Positions 1 through 10,436 are shown, numbered from the stretch's first letter. The stretch: DNA of 64,000 nt from Notospermus geniculatus (GCA_002633025.1 NMRB01001680.1:42483-106482); one strand, 5' to 3'. Numbers and translations are program-made. Notes: a model not told the origin generated them from the letters alone.

Positions 1-798
1 GAAGATGCTGCCACAGTTGTTGCATTAACACTGTCTCTTGGGGGGAATGACTTCCTTCTCAAGTTCCATGGCATTCACCACGAGGCTTGGCTTAACAGGG
101 TTGTAAGTGATTGTTTGAACACTCTGTTCATCATCCAACGTGAGGAAGGAAAGGTTACATCAGTGAAACTGAATGCAGTGGTGTATAAAGCACTTGTGAA
201 ATCTTTGTACTGCCCTAAAGGACTGGATCCAAGCAAGCTCACATTGGAGGCCGTGAGACAGCTGACAGTAGTGAAGAATGGCCAATACAGGCCCAATTGG
301 CAGTGGATGCCACCACCATCAGTTATTGATCGGTTGATAATTCACATCGATGCTACGTTTGAATATCTTCTGACAATGGGCATTCCAAATGCAAAAGTTC
401 CGTCAGTACCTTGCATCAAAGAGGATGAGCATGGGAACCTGCTGTACGACTTTGGACCTGAAATGAAGTACAGTAACAGAGATGAGACTGTAGTCATTCC
501 CGAAGAAACGCTGCAGCAGATGGTCGAAAGTGCAAAAATAGTACAGACGAAACGACCCAGGAAGAAACGTCAACTCCCCAATACACCATCAAAAACAACC
601 GGTCAACCAAAAAGACGAGACCAAAGAAAGACGCCAAGGTGGGTTGTTTATACGATCTGCAACATGACAATACCGAATAACATGATTATTCTGACAAATT
701 AGTTTAAAAACATACCTAGAAATCCCCAAATAAGCAAAATCAACATCTTTGATTTTAATTTCAGGAAGCAACAAAGACCAACAGCAGCAGCAGACTAA
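1..798 (+). CDS. 3' end of an uncharacterised gene; possible PIN/FEN-like C-terminal part
   Basis: The frame is open from base 1, so the 5' part lies outside the window. Coding runs to 649, where the codon context AAG/gtgggt gives a splice donor; a pyrimidine-rich acceptor ends at 764 and a final exon (765-798) adds about ten residues before TAA. An early segment, LGGNDFLLKFHGIHHEAW, resembles the aspartate-bearing 'GNDF..KFHG' segment I associate with PIN/FEN-like nuclease folds in invertebrate proteins; this is a weak analogy. Near the C-terminus is a strongly basic stretch (KRPRKKR and KRRDQRK) that could be a nuclear localisation signal. No zinc finger or membrane segment is visible. Function is unknown; that it is coding is well supported by codon quality and splice sites, the family call is not. 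Confidence 0.6.
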
Positions 799-799
799 A

Positions 800-1640
800 G
801 AATGTTAGTTGGTCCTCGGCTAATTGTCAAAATAGGTATGCAAATTATTTTACTTAGATTTAACTGTAATAATATGATAATTGCTTTTCCCAGTATACAC
901 TTCCACATTTATGGTCCACATTTCGGCTGTGTAAAAATGACGTCAATCACATAAAATCTTTATGACATGAATAAAATTGTTCATAATATATTTTTAAATA
1001 TTCTATTTTATTGTTGATTAGGTGTAGCCTACATCAGCCATCACCCACAAAGAATGAAGTTGGCCATAACCAAGCTGACATTTACTGGGGGAAAGAGAGG
1101 ACCATGAAGTGACAGGGACAGCTGGAGACGACATGATTGCACCAATGATTTGTTTCAGTCTTAACCAGAAGTAAAACTAAAATATGTGAATGCATGCACA
1201 GAAGTAATGCCAGGCAATGTAAAGTCTGAACAAATCACATTCAGACAGACAGACAGAACTGAAAAGCTTTTCAGTTGATAGCCTTGTCTGCTGTTGATGT
1301 ACCACAATATTGCGTTCAAAATGCATAACGAGCAAGAAAGTTGCTCCATCATTGGCACCCTTCATCACTCATTTATACTTAACCTACAGACTAACATTTT
1401 ATCAAGCAAGATAAAATCAGGTTTATCAGAAAGCATGTAAATTGTTATATTATACAGCTTCCAATGTATCATTTTGTTCAAAAAGGGAACTTCTGGCATG
1501 TCCAGCTATACACATACTCATTCCTCCCACGAAAACAGTGTGTTATGGGTACATCTTTTATCCGGTGGGTCCACATTTGAGGTCTATAATGTTTACAGTG
1601 GGAAGGATAAACTGCAGAGAAACGGCCTACGGTTCTCCAT
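800..1640. other. intergenic, no gene recognised
   Basis: AT-rich sequence downstream of the first gene. Short reading frames here have no protein-like composition and no splice context that convinces me. Nothing assigned. Confidence 0.5.
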
Positions 1641-1647
1641 ATTTTAA

Positions 1648-1877
1648 AGATGTATAACGGGTATTTTCGCGGGCCATGATTTACATTTTGTTTGTGTGTG
1701 TCCAGTGTTTCATTGTCTTAGGGGTAATTTGTTGGTGGCATGCCCATCTAAAAATTCTTTCGACACCAAGACTATTCAATGTGGGTTGGCGTGTCCCAAA
1801 ACGTCCAAATAACATGATGTAAACATCCATGTCTACAAAACATTGAGTGTAAACATGAAGTCGTGATATATAAGAGA
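1648..1877. repeat. TTAA-type MITE, older copy of the family at 33974
   Basis: The block TATTTTCGCGGGCCA, the central text around 1740-1800 and the right end GTCGTGATATAT match the element at 33974-34221 along their length. TTAA precedes the left end (1644-1647); the right end is degenerate and its TTAA is lost, so this copy is older. Confidence 0.65.
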
Positions 1878-1879
1878 GC

Positions 1880-2610
1880 ACGCTCAATTATCGCTATTTT
1901 CTGCATGTATTTCGTTCATGTACAAAAAATGTATCGTTAGCATGCTCCTTATTGTCGATTGGATATACCCAGGGTCATGAGTTATCATTTCTTGACCGGA
2001 GTTACAAAATTACATGTACAATGGAGTGATTAGTTGCTTGTTTTTGTGTACTGATGTTATACAATCAGTTGAATGAAGATTAAATGTACATGTATGTGAC
2101 CCATCACATCAAGTCAGGTATAATTAAAGTCGCACAAGATATGAACCAAAATGAACTACACGTAAAATAGCCCCAGGAGATAAAGGAATTTTACAGGGGC
2201 AGACAATAAGCCTGGGCCTGCAGAAATTGACAAAACGTTCATCTCAACCTGCCAAGTTCAGACGACTTAATACCTGACTTGATGTGATGGGTATACATAT
2301 TTTTAGCCATTTAGGCCTACCTGTATCTACAGGCATAGGCCTAGAGTCTAGCAGTCTGTTGAGACCGATTCGATGCCTTTAGTAAATGCACCAAAAGACT
2401 GCAAAAGGCACTGGCAAGATTTACCAGTGTATCTGAATAATGTAATGATGAGTAGATCTCATTATGAATAAATCCCATATAAATGGTAAAATGTAGGCCT
2501 AATAGGGTTAACAACTTAAGAGCCTGGCATTTATGACTGTTAATCACTAAGATAAACAATCAATTAGAAGCACGCTTGCCTCCCAGATGATGGCCTACTT
2601 TCCCCGGCAC
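1880..2610. other. intergenic, no gene recognised
   Basis: No convincing coding sequence. A phrase around 'caagtcaggt' near 2110 recurs inverted near 2275 ('acctgacttgatgtgatggg'), so 2097-2292 is probably another short foldback insert. Confidence 0.4.
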
Positions 2611-2611
2611 A

Positions 2612-3013
2612 CTATTCTCCGCATCTGTTCCTAATAAAGGAGCCGCACCAGTGGTGCTGGGGCTTTGACGTTTTGCTGGAGTCTGTTAATCTTTGAGTCA
2701 TCGGCAAAAAGCCCGATGTAGGTGTCGTCGTTGACAACATCAGCCAGATCGTTAATATACAAGTTAAATAACAGAGGTCCCAAGATTGACCCCTGGGTAC
2801 ACCAGAGGTCACATCCAGTAATGGAGATTCACTTCCGTTAACAACCACCCTCTGAGATCTACCAGATAAGTAATCAGTGAGCCAATCTAAAAGAAGGCCA
2901 CAAATGCCAAATGACCTGCTCTTAAGCTGGAGACACACTGCAAACTGTTCATCACCAATTATTGGAACCAGGTGACCTGTACTTGGCCAAGTCTTTAAAT
3001 ACGAGCAAAACAC
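2612..3013 (-). pseudogene. non-LTR retrotransposon reverse transcriptase fragment
   Basis: Read on the minus strand, the translation contains LLDWLTDYLSGRSQRVVVNG and then a GVPRG motif. These are hallmarks of the palm region of LINE reverse transcriptases (RT motifs before the YxDD box). After GVPRG the frame is lost: the expected 'SILGPLLF' and 'FADD' segments can be seen only in a shifted frame, and the tail carries stops. It is therefore a 5'- and 3'-truncated, frameshifted relic, probably Jockey/CR1-like. It lies directly beside the 44-bp satellite. Confidence 0.75.
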
Positions 3014-3030
3014 ATTTTGCTGGAGTCTGC

Positions 3031-3430
3031 TAGGTAATAATTATTTACTACCTTGGTAGTATTTAATTCTTACCTAGGTAATAATTATTTACTACCTTGG
3101 TAGTATTTAATTCTTACCTAGGTAATAATTATTTACTACCTTGGTAGTATTTAATTCTTACCTAGGTAATAATTATTTACTACCATGGTAGTATTTAATT
3201 CTTACCTAGGTAATAATTCGTACTTCGGAAACAGAAGTACGAATTCTTACCTAGGTAATAATTATTTACTACCATGGTAATATTTAATTTTTACCTAGGT
3301 AATAATTCGAATTATTACCTAGGTAAGAATTAACTACTGCCATGGTAGTAATATTTTATTACCTAGGTAAGAATTATTTACTACCATGGTAGAAAATATT
3401 TACTAGCATGGTAGTAAATAATTACAGCAT
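3031..3430. repeat. 44-bp tandem repeat built from two palindromes (CCTAGG and CCATGG cores)
   Basis: The phrase 'taggtaataattattta' starts at 3031, 3075, 3119 and 3163, a strict 44-bp period. Each unit holds the palindrome TTACCTAGGTAA and the near-palindrome ACTACC(A/T)TGGTAGT. Later units turn into longer inverted structures: a stem around GTACTTC/GAAGTAC at 3217-3245, and a perfect palindrome of about 36 bp centred on TTCGAA at 3306-3311. Confidence 0.9.
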
Positions 3431-3485
3431 GGTGGAGTTATGGCAGGGACGGCTTGCGATAGTAAACTAGGCCTTCCCTACTTAC

Positions 3486-3688
3486 CACGAATGAAATAGT
3501 CCTAGCACCATCCATACACGATTCCAGTATTTGCATGGCCTTCTCTGGCCCAGTGTGGTCGTCCGTCACCCAGTCCATCATCCCCCAGTGCAGGTCCATG
3601 ATGTGTAACTCATACCCTCTCTTCTTACAGTACTCCTTTAACTCTGGATAAGCTATCTGGATCATACGACTCCGCTCTCCAACAGAAT
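3486..3688 (-). CDS. exon of a NACHT/WD-repeat (NWD-like) gene
   Basis: On the minus strand an acceptor (ttcttttctaag) ends at 3689 and a donor (gtaagt) starts at 3485; the exon between is open. It encodes ERSRMIQIAYPELKEYC, then a 'MDLHWGMMDWVTDDH' stretch and ISFV. This is the signature of the N-terminal DUF4062-like domain of NACHT and WD-repeat proteins (pattern ER..L...YP.LKEYC, then a D.RWG-like motif, then a region ending in 'FV'), typically placed ahead of the NACHT ATPase in NLR-like proteins. Here the usual arginine of the 'RWG' motif is histidine. The exon belongs with 6398-7030 on the same strand; the gap at 5187-6000 may hold the missing exon between. NACHT and WD exons would lie below position 3486 and are not seen in the window. 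Confidence 0.75.
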
Positions 3689-3699
3689 CTTAGAAAAGA

Positions 3700-4150
3700 A
3701 AGGCACAACGTACAGTAGTGTGCAAAACTAAACACTTGCCATGAACTGGAAAACGAAGTAGGCCTATTATTTCAATGAAATGACCCCAAAAAGACAGTTT
3801 ACAGAAAAATACCTGCTCAGAGCCTCCAGCATTGCGACATTAAGCTAGGAATTCACTGCTGGTTTTCTGCTTTGCGACTTGCTTTTGCCACTTTTTCTTG
3901 CTTTGCAACCTGCTACCTGCTACCGATTCAATACGATCGCAAGGAACTGATACCGGTCGCCGAACGATTCCCGACTGAAATTGAGTGCCCAGTAGTTGCA
4001 AAGCAAGTCGCAAAGCAAAATCAGGTAGGCCTAGATTCCATGCTTTAAGGCGGGGGGCTACCTATAGCTGAGCTCATTCCCTAGTGGCAATCCACGGAAC
4101 TGGCCTTTGTGCGACCAGTCATTCACATTCAGATTAAATCCGCTCACCCT
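3700..4150. other. intronic/intergenic; short inverted repeat
   Basis: Contains 'ttgcgacttgctttg' (about 3873) and the inverse 'caaagcaagtcgcaaagcaa' (about 3999), so 3850-4020 is a small foldback insert. No exon recognised. Confidence 0.4.
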
Positions 4151-4154
4151 GGTA

Positions 4155-4270
4155 CAGTAGAACCTCACTATTGCGGACACCCTTGGGACTGAGCTCAGCT
4201 GTCCGTAATAGTGAGGTGTCCGCAATATTGAAACTCCCATCAATAACGGACACCAGTTTTTGGAAAATTC
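4155..4270. repeat. pogo/Tigger-like terminal fragment
   Basis: TA is followed by CAGTAGAACCTCACTA, very like the CAGT(T)GAACCTC ends of Tigger/pogo transposons, and the hairpin partner 'aatagtgaggtgtccgc' follows at about 4205-4233. A second, more diverged fragment with the same 'gaacctc...gagaggtgtcc' arrangement is at 19505-19560. No transposase coding is attached. Confidence 0.55.
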
Positions 4271-4279
4271 GGGACTGGA

Positions 4280-5186
4280 CAAACACTGATTCACCCAGGA
4301 TGTTGGAGGGGCAGGGTGGGGATTCTATAAAGGGGCACTTTCCAGCTTGATTGGGTTCCAACGTGGGGCAACTACAGCAGAAGTTTTCATCCAAAAGGGC
4401 CAAATTCACTAGCCTCTCATACTACGCGAGGCTCAATCCAGATTCAGCATGACGTTAAAAAGGGCACCTCCAACTTGAGCAGCATAGCTGGTTGCAGAGG
4501 GGTAGGCTACACTTCTGGCTCTGCAACCAGCTGGACACTTCATTCTCTTACACAGAAACTAAAAATATTTTATTCAGTTGAGGTAAGTCAAGTGATACTG
4601 ATAGTATGCATGGTATCACATTCCTTGAAGTTCAGTTACTGCGCTTTTGAGTTTTACTTACTACTAACGAATTTTGTGTTACTGTTTACTGTTCATAGTT
4701 GGCCCAAGTACTGGTTGTGGTATGACTGGCTTGCTGATGAGTCCAGGTCAAACTGCATGGGCCCCTAACCTTTATGGACGAAACTGAAATCACCACACAC
4801 ACTCAGCACAGGCTGGGTTCAAGCAACTATAATTGTCCACTTTTTCACTGAGTGAATGACCCTGGTAAAAACTGTTCAGCCCCAACAAGGCTTTCATGGA
4901 GAGCCAAGTGGTGATTTCAGTCCAGGCCTTTTGCCTGTTGTTATTCTCTTCCAGCATACCAAGCCGCAGGGCACACAGACGGATCGAAATGCACAGTTCT
5001 CGTCGCAAGTTTAGTTATCTGCGCATCGTTATTATTCAAATGTGTTACGACGGCCGTTTGGTGCCAGAGTTAGGGGCTGCGTGGCGGGATTTTTGGGCCA
5101 CTTGGGCGGCAAAAAAGGGCAGAGTGGCGGGACCCGGCAAGGGCATGGCGGCGCGCCACTCCATTTATTGCCAGGGGAATCACTGG
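4280..5186. other. no gene recognised up to the gap
   Basis: Probably part of an NWD intron. The segment from about 5045 to 5186 is GC-rich and non-repetitive but shows no domain I recognise. Confidence 0.35.
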
Positions 5187-6000
5187 NNNNNNNNNNNNNN
5201 NNNNNNNNNNNNNNNNNNNNNNNNNNNNNNNNNNNNNNNNNNNNNNNNNNNNNNNNNNNNNNNNNNNNNNNNNNNNNNNNNNNNNNNNNNNNNNNNNNNN
5301 NNNNNNNNNNNNNNNNNNNNNNNNNNNNNNNNNNNNNNNNNNNNNNNNNNNNNNNNNNNNNNNNNNNNNNNNNNNNNNNNNNNNNNNNNNNNNNNNNNNN
5401 NNNNNNNNNNNNNNNNNNNNNNNNNNNNNNNNNNNNNNNNNNNNNNNNNNNNNNNNNNNNNNNNNNNNNNNNNNNNNNNNNNNNNNNNNNNNNNNNNNNN
5501 NNNNNNNNNNNNNNNNNNNNNNNNNNNNNNNNNNNNNNNNNNNNNNNNNNNNNNNNNNNNNNNNNNNNNNNNNNNNNNNNNNNNNNNNNNNNNNNNNNNN
5601 NNNNNNNNNNNNNNNNNNNNNNNNNNNNNNNNNNNNNNNNNNNNNNNNNNNNNNNNNNNNNNNNNNNNNNNNNNNNNNNNNNNNNNNNNNNNNNNNNNNN
5701 NNNNNNNNNNNNNNNNNNNNNNNNNNNNNNNNNNNNNNNNNNNNNNNNNNNNNNNNNNNNNNNNNNNNNNNNNNNNNNNNNNNNNNNNNNNNNNNNNNNN
5801 NNNNNNNNNNNNNNNNNNNNNNNNNNNNNNNNNNNNNNNNNNNNNNNNNNNNNNNNNNNNNNNNNNNNNNNNNNNNNNNNNNNNNNNNNNNNNNNNNNNN
5901 NNNNNNNNNNNNNNNNNNNNNNNNNNNNNNNNNNNNNNNNNNNNNNNNNNNNNNNNNNNNNNNNNNNNNNNNNNNNNNNNNNNNNNNNNNNNNNNNNNNN
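5187..6000. other. assembly gap (814 N)
   Basis: Run of N. It separates the two NWD-like exons, and a further exon of that gene may lie inside. Confidence 0.99.
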
Positions 6001-6397
6001 GCATCAGGCCTGTATGTTACAGACTATGTGGGAAACTGATGTGTCGCATCCCAAGTCTGCAAAATTGTTTGCGAACTCAAATTTTGACAACTTGTTATAA
6101 CTTAATTAACTCCATCGTAATTGGTCAAAATGAACAATTCTTTCACAGAACGGGAGCATAAAGGTTGTAGCTAAAACATTTTGTTGACATCAATTAGTTA
6201 CTTTTTGTCATGAATATGTTAGGACGCTTGTTTTCAAAGAGCGTCAATAAAGTCGGCATAGGTAGCCCCCCGCCTTAACATGACGTACGATGTATGCACA
6301 GTCATGTACAATGTACATGTATTTGGACATGCACTCCCAAGTAATTCACATTTTAGAAAATAAATCATGTTGAAACCATGTAAAACAGAAAGTTTAC

Positions 6398-7030
6398 CTG
6401 TAAATGCTGAGCTGATATAAACCCTATCTTGGAATCTGTTGGTACTTTCACGTTCATCGAACCTTTTAATATCCGCTCCACTCTTTCATCGTAGCTGTAA
6501 CGCTGCGCCTCCCGGGTTTCCGGTCTGTAGACCATCGGGGTCGGCACCGGGCTTACTTCTAACGAACTGAAACTCTCATTGTCATTGTCCGTCTGCTCTC
6601 TCGTGAGATATTGAACTTCCTGGTCAACCTCGTCGCCAAGTATAGACTTTTCCATCTCTAACTTCACTTTCGGTTCCGGCGCCGGCGCAGAACTTGCAAC
6701 AGGCTTTTCCGGTTCCGTTGCTTCTTTTTGCACAACCGTTTTCTTTTCGATTTCGTTTTTATTTAAAATCTCTGGCTCGTCTTCACACATGGACACACTC
6801 TTTTTAAACTTAGGCCGTCCTCCGCTGTCGCTTCAGGTTTGCCTTTCACCTATATTGGGCAAGATTTGCTGTTGAGCAGGGATACCATTTGGAGCACCAT
6901 TCTGAGTAGGTTCTTGGGGTATATTCTTCGCAATTGGTTCCAATTTTCGTTGACGTCCGCGAGAAGACGTTCCTCTCTTTTCTCCATGTTCGTCGTAGTT
7001 ATCTAGAAGGGTTGTGACACCCTTTGTGGA
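6398..7030 (-). CDS. 5' coding exon of the NWD-like gene, with an in-frame TGA
   Basis: The minus-strand acceptor is 'cttctcattttccag' ending at 7031; the donor is CAG/gtaaac with the exon ending at 6398. The whole exon is in one frame apart from a TGA at 6835-6833. The upstream part is hydrophilic and Q/N/G-rich. Downstream comes an acidic, low-complexity segment, and it ends with VERILKGSMNVKVPTDSKI. 'VPTDSKI' is the phrase that usually precedes the DUF4062-like domain of NWD1/2-type proteins, which agrees with the exon at 3486-3688. The simplest reading is that translation starts at ATG 6790 (MCEDEPEIL) and the TGA is an upstream stop in the 5' UTR; alternatives are a pseudogene, a sequencing error or readthrough. 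The first coding base is uncertain. Confidence 0.65.
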
Positions 7031-7235
7031 CTGGAAAATGAGAAGAAATACAGGTTTGGTGCTTACTGCCATGAACCAATACAGGGCATAATGAATAATC
7101 GACCAGTCGACTGCTGACAGTGACGACTTTCAGACAACAGATTTAGCTATTTTCAAAATATGTTTTTCGCGTGCGTTGCACAGCGTCTGAGAAATCGCGA
7201 TCATTGTAACCGTAGCCTTAAAGAGACCCTACCGG

Positions 7236-7315
7236 CAGCCTCCTCATAGGTCAAAATCAGGTTGTCAGTTGCTAGCAGCCTCCTCATAGGTCAAAATCAG
7301 GTTGTCAGTTGCCAG
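7236..7315. repeat. 40-bp tandem duplication
   Basis: The unit beginning 'cagcctcctcataggtcaaa' occurs at 7236 and 7276 with only the last few bases differing. Confidence 0.9.
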
Positions 7316-7400
7316 CGCCACCTGTGATGAAGTGACCACACTGATATGAGCCCATCAGCTAGCTGCCTATAGGGTACCTTTAAACGGGCAGCAGCACATT

Positions 7401-7927
7401 AGGCAAGGTGACGGCGATATCGCAAGCGATCAGGGCAGACCACACAGAAAGTCCGATACTGCTTTCGGTGCCTATCGGCGGTTTAATTAATGGGAAAATG
7501 CGTTTTAACTAACTGCCGATAGGCGCCGGTGGCACTATCGGACTTTCTGTGCGGTCGGCCCTGATCGCCAGCCACTGCAGACTAGGCGATATTTTTCTGT
7601 GTGCAGTGGTTGGCTGTATGCTTGGTGCAAGCGATTCCCCTCGCCACAAAATCAAATCAGTTTGATATTAGGCGATCATCGCTGGCGAGAAGATTCCACG
7701 CATCAGCACAGATCTGGCGTCAATGCTCAGTGGCGATCAGAGGTGGCTGCATAGAAACTCTGCTAGTGCTTCGGGGGTGGCCGCACAGAAACTCCGCTAG
7801 CACAACCCATCTGCCGATAGTGCTGTACATTTTTCCATGCATTTAAACACCAATAGGCTGACGAAGCACTAGCGGAGTTTCTATGTGGCTACCCCTGATC
7901 GCTTGTTGTATCGCCCTCACCTCGCCT
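7401..7927. mobile_element. foldback MITE with TIRs of about 31 bp and two internal hairpins
   Basis: The left end AGGCAAGGTGACGGCGATAT pairs with the inverse of the right end (TATCGCCCTCACCTCGCCT). Inside, 7430-7555 forms one hairpin (GGGCAGACCACACAGAAAGT against its complement) and 7728-7900 a second (TAGAAACTCTGCTAGTGCTT against AGCACTAGCGGAGTTTCTA). No coding capacity. Confidence 0.75.
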
Positions 7928-7946
7928 GGTGGCTTCCTGGTTTTAA

Positions 7947-8217
7947 AGCCCCACTGTATTGAATGTGAAAAACGCAAATCATCGCCGCGATTCTCGCACG
8001 ACGTCACGACGTCAGCGTAGTGTAAAATGTACTACGCTCTGTCAGGATACATTAGAGCTCTACCTGCAGTTTTTTCCAATGCGTGCTGAAAACTAGGCCT
8101 TGATTCTGTGAAGTGCGTATCAGGCAAGCATTTTGGGGACCTTCACGAGGCTATGGGACCTGTATGTGCACTCTCCTAACGTTTTGAAAATATCGTAAAA
8201 TTCAATACTGTGGGGCT
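7947..8217. mobile_element. TTAA-flanked MITE
   Basis: TTAA at 7943-7946 and 8218-8221 bracket a 271-bp element whose ends AGCCCCACTGTATTGAAT and ATTCAATACTGTGGGGCT are inverted repeats. A TTAA duplication is typical of piggyBac and Kolobok superfamilies. Confidence 0.8.
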
Positions 8218-8248
8218 TTAAGATAATGAAGAAATGATAACACCTTTT

Positions 8249-8356
8249 TCATGATCAACTTTTTATTATTTCTACCCCTACTAGGTCTTTGTCTGGGACC
8301 TGACAAACACCTAGTAGGGGTCGAAGCTAGTCTCAATAATACATAGTTGATCATGA
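8249..8356. repeat. hairpin insert
   Basis: TCATGATCAACT at the left matches the inverse AGTTGATCATGA at the right, and the inner arms CCCCTACTAGGT / ACCTAGTAGGGG also pair. The repeat is immediately followed by ACAAGAGGCCCATGGGCCT, a phrase I have met dispersed in several marine invertebrate genomes. Confidence 0.7.
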
Positions 8357-9001
8357 ACAAGAGGCCCATGGGCCTTGCGCTCAGCTGACATTTGATGCCT
8401 CAGTTTGATAGGCTAAGGCATAAGAGGCACGGTACTGCAGTCTTAGGACGGTTCGTGGATGATGTCAAATTTCATTCACCAAGTGTGCATGTTTTGATGT
8501 TGTCCGAACGTCTGACTCGTATTGCTATTTTTAGAATCTGCTGGACGCTAATACAGAGTCAGATGATGAGTAACCGAAGAACCAGATTTTGGTTCTACGT
8601 CATCAGCATGATCAGATCACGGATTGGTGGTTCCCGTATCACGTGACCTCAAACTGTAAAGATGGCGATGCTGTGCATTCGCCGATTCGGCTTTTCGAGA
8701 GGAATATTTTTCGTGATTTTGATAACAAATTGCGGTTTTCTTAATGTTTGTCTGGCTAAGAGTGAACAGAGAGCGTGATTGCGANGGTTATTCCGTCAGA
8801 CAATAGGAGGGGAACACTCACAGATGGGGAACACTCACAGATGTTACACCTGTACACCTGATGATTTTGATCGAAATGCAAGCATAGGCTAACTACTGGT
8901 ACATGGGTAGGCCCACACAATGGACATGATGGCAGTCTTTCGCCTTTCGGCAGTGAGTATTGCATTGGTAAAACATGCCGTTTGTCATTTCTTTAAATTA
9001 G

Positions 9002-9909
9002 GAAATCAAACTGAAGAACTTAAAACTGCCTCCACTGGTGTCACCTGCCTATTGTTGAAGCCTGAAACTCCACTCCAGAGTAGTCAATCTGATGAGGATA
9101 CTGAGTCCGAAAGTGAAGATGAGGAAATGGATGTCAGTCTGTACGAGCCAGATGAGGATGAAGAAAAAGAATTGGATGACAAGTGAGTACCGGTAATGTT
9201 GAACAATAGACGCATGATAGAAAAACAACTGCATACTAGTACTCTTCATGTAACTTTGATTTATGAAACTGGGTACGAGAAGATTTCATGGCTAAATAAT
9301 GAAGGCCTATTGTTTTCATTAATCATTTTGCAAGCGAACATTCTCCTTGCTTGCAGTTGCACCTCGGCCATGTCAGCTTGCCATGTTGATGAAGAAAAGT
9401 TCATTGTCTTCAAAAGCTGCTTGTGGGAGTTGTTTGCCACTTGCCCGAAGTGTAACCAACCTTGTCTTGTTGAGGAGAACTATCGGAAAGGAACCAAAGT
9501 ATCCATTCATCAACACTGCCCCAGCTGTGACTTTACCCGTGATTGGTCGTCACAACCATCATACCAAGGTCCTGATGACATACCAGCTGGGAATTTACAG
9601 TTGAGCGAAGGCAACCTTTTCACTGGTGCATCACCATCTAAAACCCTGAGAGTGCTGAAAGCTATGAATGTCGTGACTACATCACTGTCGACTTTCAACA
9701 ACCACATGTCCAAGTTCCTGGTGCCAACCATCCTCCATACATGGCGAGAAGAGCAAAAGAGGCTGTTTCAGATTCTCCAGGAAATGGAAGGAGGCCTTGT
9801 AATTGGTGGTGATGGGCGTGCTGATTCCCCAGGACACAGTGCCAAATACGGTTCATACACTGTGCTTGAAGAGCGGATAAACAAGATAGTTGATTTGCAG
9901 TTAGTTCAG
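9002..9909 (+). CDS. Kolobok-like DDE transposase, two exons, 5' and 3' ends not found
   Basis: Exon 9002-9182 (acceptor ctttaaattag, donor AA/gtgagt) is joined in frame to exon 9357-9909 (acceptor ttgcttgcag, donor CAG/gtacag). The first exon encodes an acidic stretch (DEDTESESEDEEMDV). The second has two CxxC pairs (TCPKCNQPC and a later HCPSC) followed by GGDGRADSPGHSAKYGSY. This arrangement (Cys-rich segment, 'F.GASPSK.LR', then 'GDGR.DSPGHSAKY') is that of a widespread animal transposase family I associate with Kolobok; the D of GDGRAD is probably the first catalytic residue. The rest of the DDE domain would be in later exons, but 9924-10436 is filled with MITEs and no continuation is recognised. 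Functional host copies of this family also exist, so domestication is possible. The family name is from memory. Confidence 0.6.
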
Positions 9910-9923
9910 GTACAGTTACTAAA

Positions 9924-10158
9924 AGGCTGGTTTACACTAGGTTTCATCATCATGATCATGTTGCAAGTTGCCGCAACCTGAAACTTGTTGCAGTCTGCCT
10001 GTGACGTTTACACATTGCAACATCCAGCATGAATCGAGTCGCAACAAGTTGCAGGCCTGTTTACACATGCAACTTTGATGAAACTCTTCGGTCTCATCAG
10101 GTTTATGCAACAAGTTGCATGAAGTTGAACATGAAAAGTTGCATGTGTAAACCGCCAT
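9924..10158. mobile_element. MITE with 'GTTTACAC' ends
   Basis: The left end GGCTGGTTTACACTAGG and right end TGTGTAAACCGCCATT are imperfect inverted repeats. The interior is rich in GCAACTTGTTGCA-like palindromes. Confidence 0.6.
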
Positions 10159-10221
10159 TAAGACCTTGAGATTGAGTCTGACCTCATCAATTACATTTAC
10201 AAAACATTTACAGGGTCATTA

Positions 10222-10436
10222 TAGCCGTGTTCACACTACAGTTTTATAGCGATATAAAAGTCAGTTATATCGCTATAAGGATTTATAGCGATATAGGTGT
10301 TCACACACAAATAGTTTTATATCGCTTTCAAACCGTTCGGGGGAAAACGCACCCCTCAGGCGTTTTCCGAACGATATAGCCCGAGCGATTTAGTCCGAAC
10401 GGTATAAAAGTCGTGTGTGAACAGCTATTGCGATAT
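10222..10436. mobile_element. MITE with 'GTTCACAC' ends and GCGATATA palindromes
   Basis: ATAGCCGTGTTCACAC at the left matches the inverse of GTGTGTGAACAGCTAT at the right. Internal 'tatagcgatata' motifs repeat and pair with one another. It lies just upstream of the Myb/SANT-like gene and could fall in its promoter. Confidence 0.7.

Noticed and set aside
3031-3430. CRISPR-like array
   Set aside because: Regular 44-bp units have no unique spacers; the repeat is continuous and palindromic in an animal genome.
4896-6161. Long plus-strand frames spanning the first N run
   Set aside because: Their length comes from N's; the real parts (about 97 and 50 residues) have no recognisable motif, and the gap size is arbitrary.
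8662-8778. Short ATG frame with a signal-peptide-like hydrophobic core
   Set aside because: Only 38 codons before a stop, no donor site near its end, and no supporting context.
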